This document shows positions 6,351-7,000 of a DNA stretch of 7,000 bases, one piece after another. The notes under the pieces were generated by a model, which searched no databases, had not been told where the DNA came from, and worked only from the letters and a program-made list of their open reading frames with translations. The stretch's first letter is position 1. Each line of letters begins with the position of its first letter. The DNA is taken from positions 1 to 7,000 of the forward strand of contig DYDC01000144.1 in NCBI GenBank assembly GCA_020718125.1, read 5' to 3'. Source of the DNA: Methylacidiphilum sp. GTDB taxonomy: Bacteria; Verrucomicrobiota; Verrucomicrobiia; CAIQCK01. A program made the translations under genes and the position numbers.

Positions 6351-6815
6351 TCAATTTCTGGAATGGGTTGCTGGGGCGGCGGGGGGGAAGAGCAGGCGCC
6401 AGCGATCATTGCGCCAGAAGGTTTCCAAACACATCAGCGATTCGTCGCCCGTCTCGCTCCAGAACTGGCCCGGCCGCTTGAACCGACATTGATATTGACG
6501 ACAGGTCGACTCCATCGCCCCGCTGCCCAGCGGTTCGCCTCGCCGCCGCGCCACGTCGTAGTCCAGCCGCTCCCGATGGCTCGCCAGGTGGTTCACCTCG
6601 CGCTGCACCGCGCCGCGTCGCTCGCCTCGCAGCCGCTTCAGCAGTGATTCCAGGTCCGCGATCACTTCCAGCCCGTCGCCGGCCTTCAGCTTCTCCAGCA
6701 GCGGGGCCACCCACGGCAGAAACTGGGCATCGAGCGGCCCCGCGTGCGCGGCCGGGACGGCGGCGAAGTCACGCTGGAAAACTACCGCCGCTTTCAGCGG
6801 GACGGCGCCATGCAA
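6351..6815 (-). pseudogene. ISKra4-like transposase, C-terminal fragment
   Basis: A 154-codon frame ending at TGA 6353-6351. From about residue 33 (LPWVAPLLEKL) it resembles the C-terminal part of ISKra4-group DDE transposases: HLASHRERLDYDVARRRGEP (77-96), then LGSGAMESTC (96-105), where E102 is likely the final catalytic acid, then RFKRPGQFWSETGDESLMCL (111-130) and a W-rich end. Complete members are several times longer, so the N-terminal and most of the catalytic domain are missing. The first 30 or so residues are not transposase: they are the antisense of the plus-strand IS256-like fragment, so the apparent ATG at 6815 is an artefact of the junction. The frame cannot encode an active enzyme. 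That it is a transposase is fairly certain; the ISKra4 assignment is less so and rests on recalled motifs. Confidence 0.7.
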
Positions 6816-7000
6816 CGCGCGGTGGCCCGGCAGCTCACGCGCAAAGTCTCCACGCGCGACTACGCCGGGGCCATCGGCGCCCTCGGCGACGCCTACGGGG
6901 TCAAAAGAAGCAGCGTGAGCCGCGAGTGGAAAAAGGCGACGGAAGCCGAACTGCGCGGCAAAGTGGCGTGGCGCTACCGGGGCGCGCTCGCGCTCAACAG
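6711..7000 (+). pseudogene. IS256/mutator-like transposase fragment, 5' truncated, running off the right edge
   Basis: The plus-strand frame with codons starting at 6810 is open from 6648 to the window end. From about 6711 it reads like the N-terminal region of a mutator-type (IS256 group) transposase: QKLGIERPRVRGRDGGEV (from 6717), then LENYRRFQRDGAMQRAV (from 6774), then RKVSTRDYAGAIGALGDAYG (from 6840), then VKRSSVSREWKKAT (from 6900). The 'STRDY ... YGV.RSSVSR' arrangement is the strong recognition mark. No ATG precedes 6810 in frame, and sequence upstream of about 6711 no longer fits the family, so the true N-terminus is missing. The catalytic DDE region would lie beyond the window. Whether the gene is otherwise intact to the right cannot be seen. 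Confidence 0.7.

Larger units (their letters stand above)
6343..7000. mobile_element. Abutting insertion-sequence remnants
   Basis: Two unrelated transposase fragments in opposite orientation, each missing its 5' part, meet at about 6705-6725. The left one is ISKra4-like on the minus strand and the right one IS256-like on the plus strand. Terminal inverted repeats and target duplications could not be identified, so the outer limits are approximate. The element marks the right border of the glycan gene cluster. G+C is visibly higher here than in the adjacent membrane protein gene. Confidence 0.6.

Noticed and set aside
6363..6647. A 94-codon plus-strand open frame
   Set aside because: Antisense to the transposase fragment. 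It shares a frame with the IS256-like fragment but is separated by a TGA at 6645-6647 and has no transposase similarity.
1..7000. Search for CRISPR arrays, tRNA or rRNA genes, toxin-antitoxin pairs and phage genes
   Set aside because: No regularly spaced repeats, RNA gene signatures or such protein motifs were seen on either strand by eye.

Overview
The window is a stretch of a bacterial surface-polysaccharide (O-antigen or exopolysaccharide type) biosynthesis locus. All of its biosynthetic genes lie on the minus strand, and remnants of insertion sequences bound it on the right. The sequence does not fix the host. Moderately high G+C, the mix of sugar-decorating methyltransferases and a two-subunit transketolase, and the style of the transposase fragments suggest a Gram-negative, possibly PVC-group (Verrucomicrobiota or Planctomycetota) bacterium. 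That assignment is a guess.

In the direction of minus-strand transcription (right to left), the layout is as follows. (1) At 6351-7000 two broken transposases point away from each other: an ISKra4-like C-terminal part on the minus strand and an IS256/mutator-like internal part on the plus strand, meeting near 6705-6725. (2) A polytopic membrane protein of DUF6056 type runs 6262-4757. (3) A 250-bp interval holds no full gene, but contains a short reading frame whose stop overlaps the next start. (4) A compact operon follows: transketolase N-terminal subunit, transketolase C-terminal subunit, SAM methyltransferase with a Cys-pair N-terminus, polyprenyl-phosphate glycosyltransferase (GT2, GtrB/DPM1-like), a second SAM methyltransferase, and the start of a further gene that runs off the left edge. 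Spacings are 3 bp or overlaps of 1 to 7 bp, so these genes are almost certainly co-transcribed and translationally coupled.

A plausible joint role, by inference, is this: the split transketolase moves a two-carbon unit in making an unusual sugar precursor, the GT2 charges undecaprenyl phosphate with a sugar or modifies a lipid-linked glycan, the methyltransferases cap or modify sugars, and the DUF6056 protein acts at the membrane on lipid-linked sugars. No CRISPR array, RNA gene, phage gene or defence system was seen. Apart from the transketolase pair and the IS junction, the region looks like ordinary accessory glycan biosynthesis.
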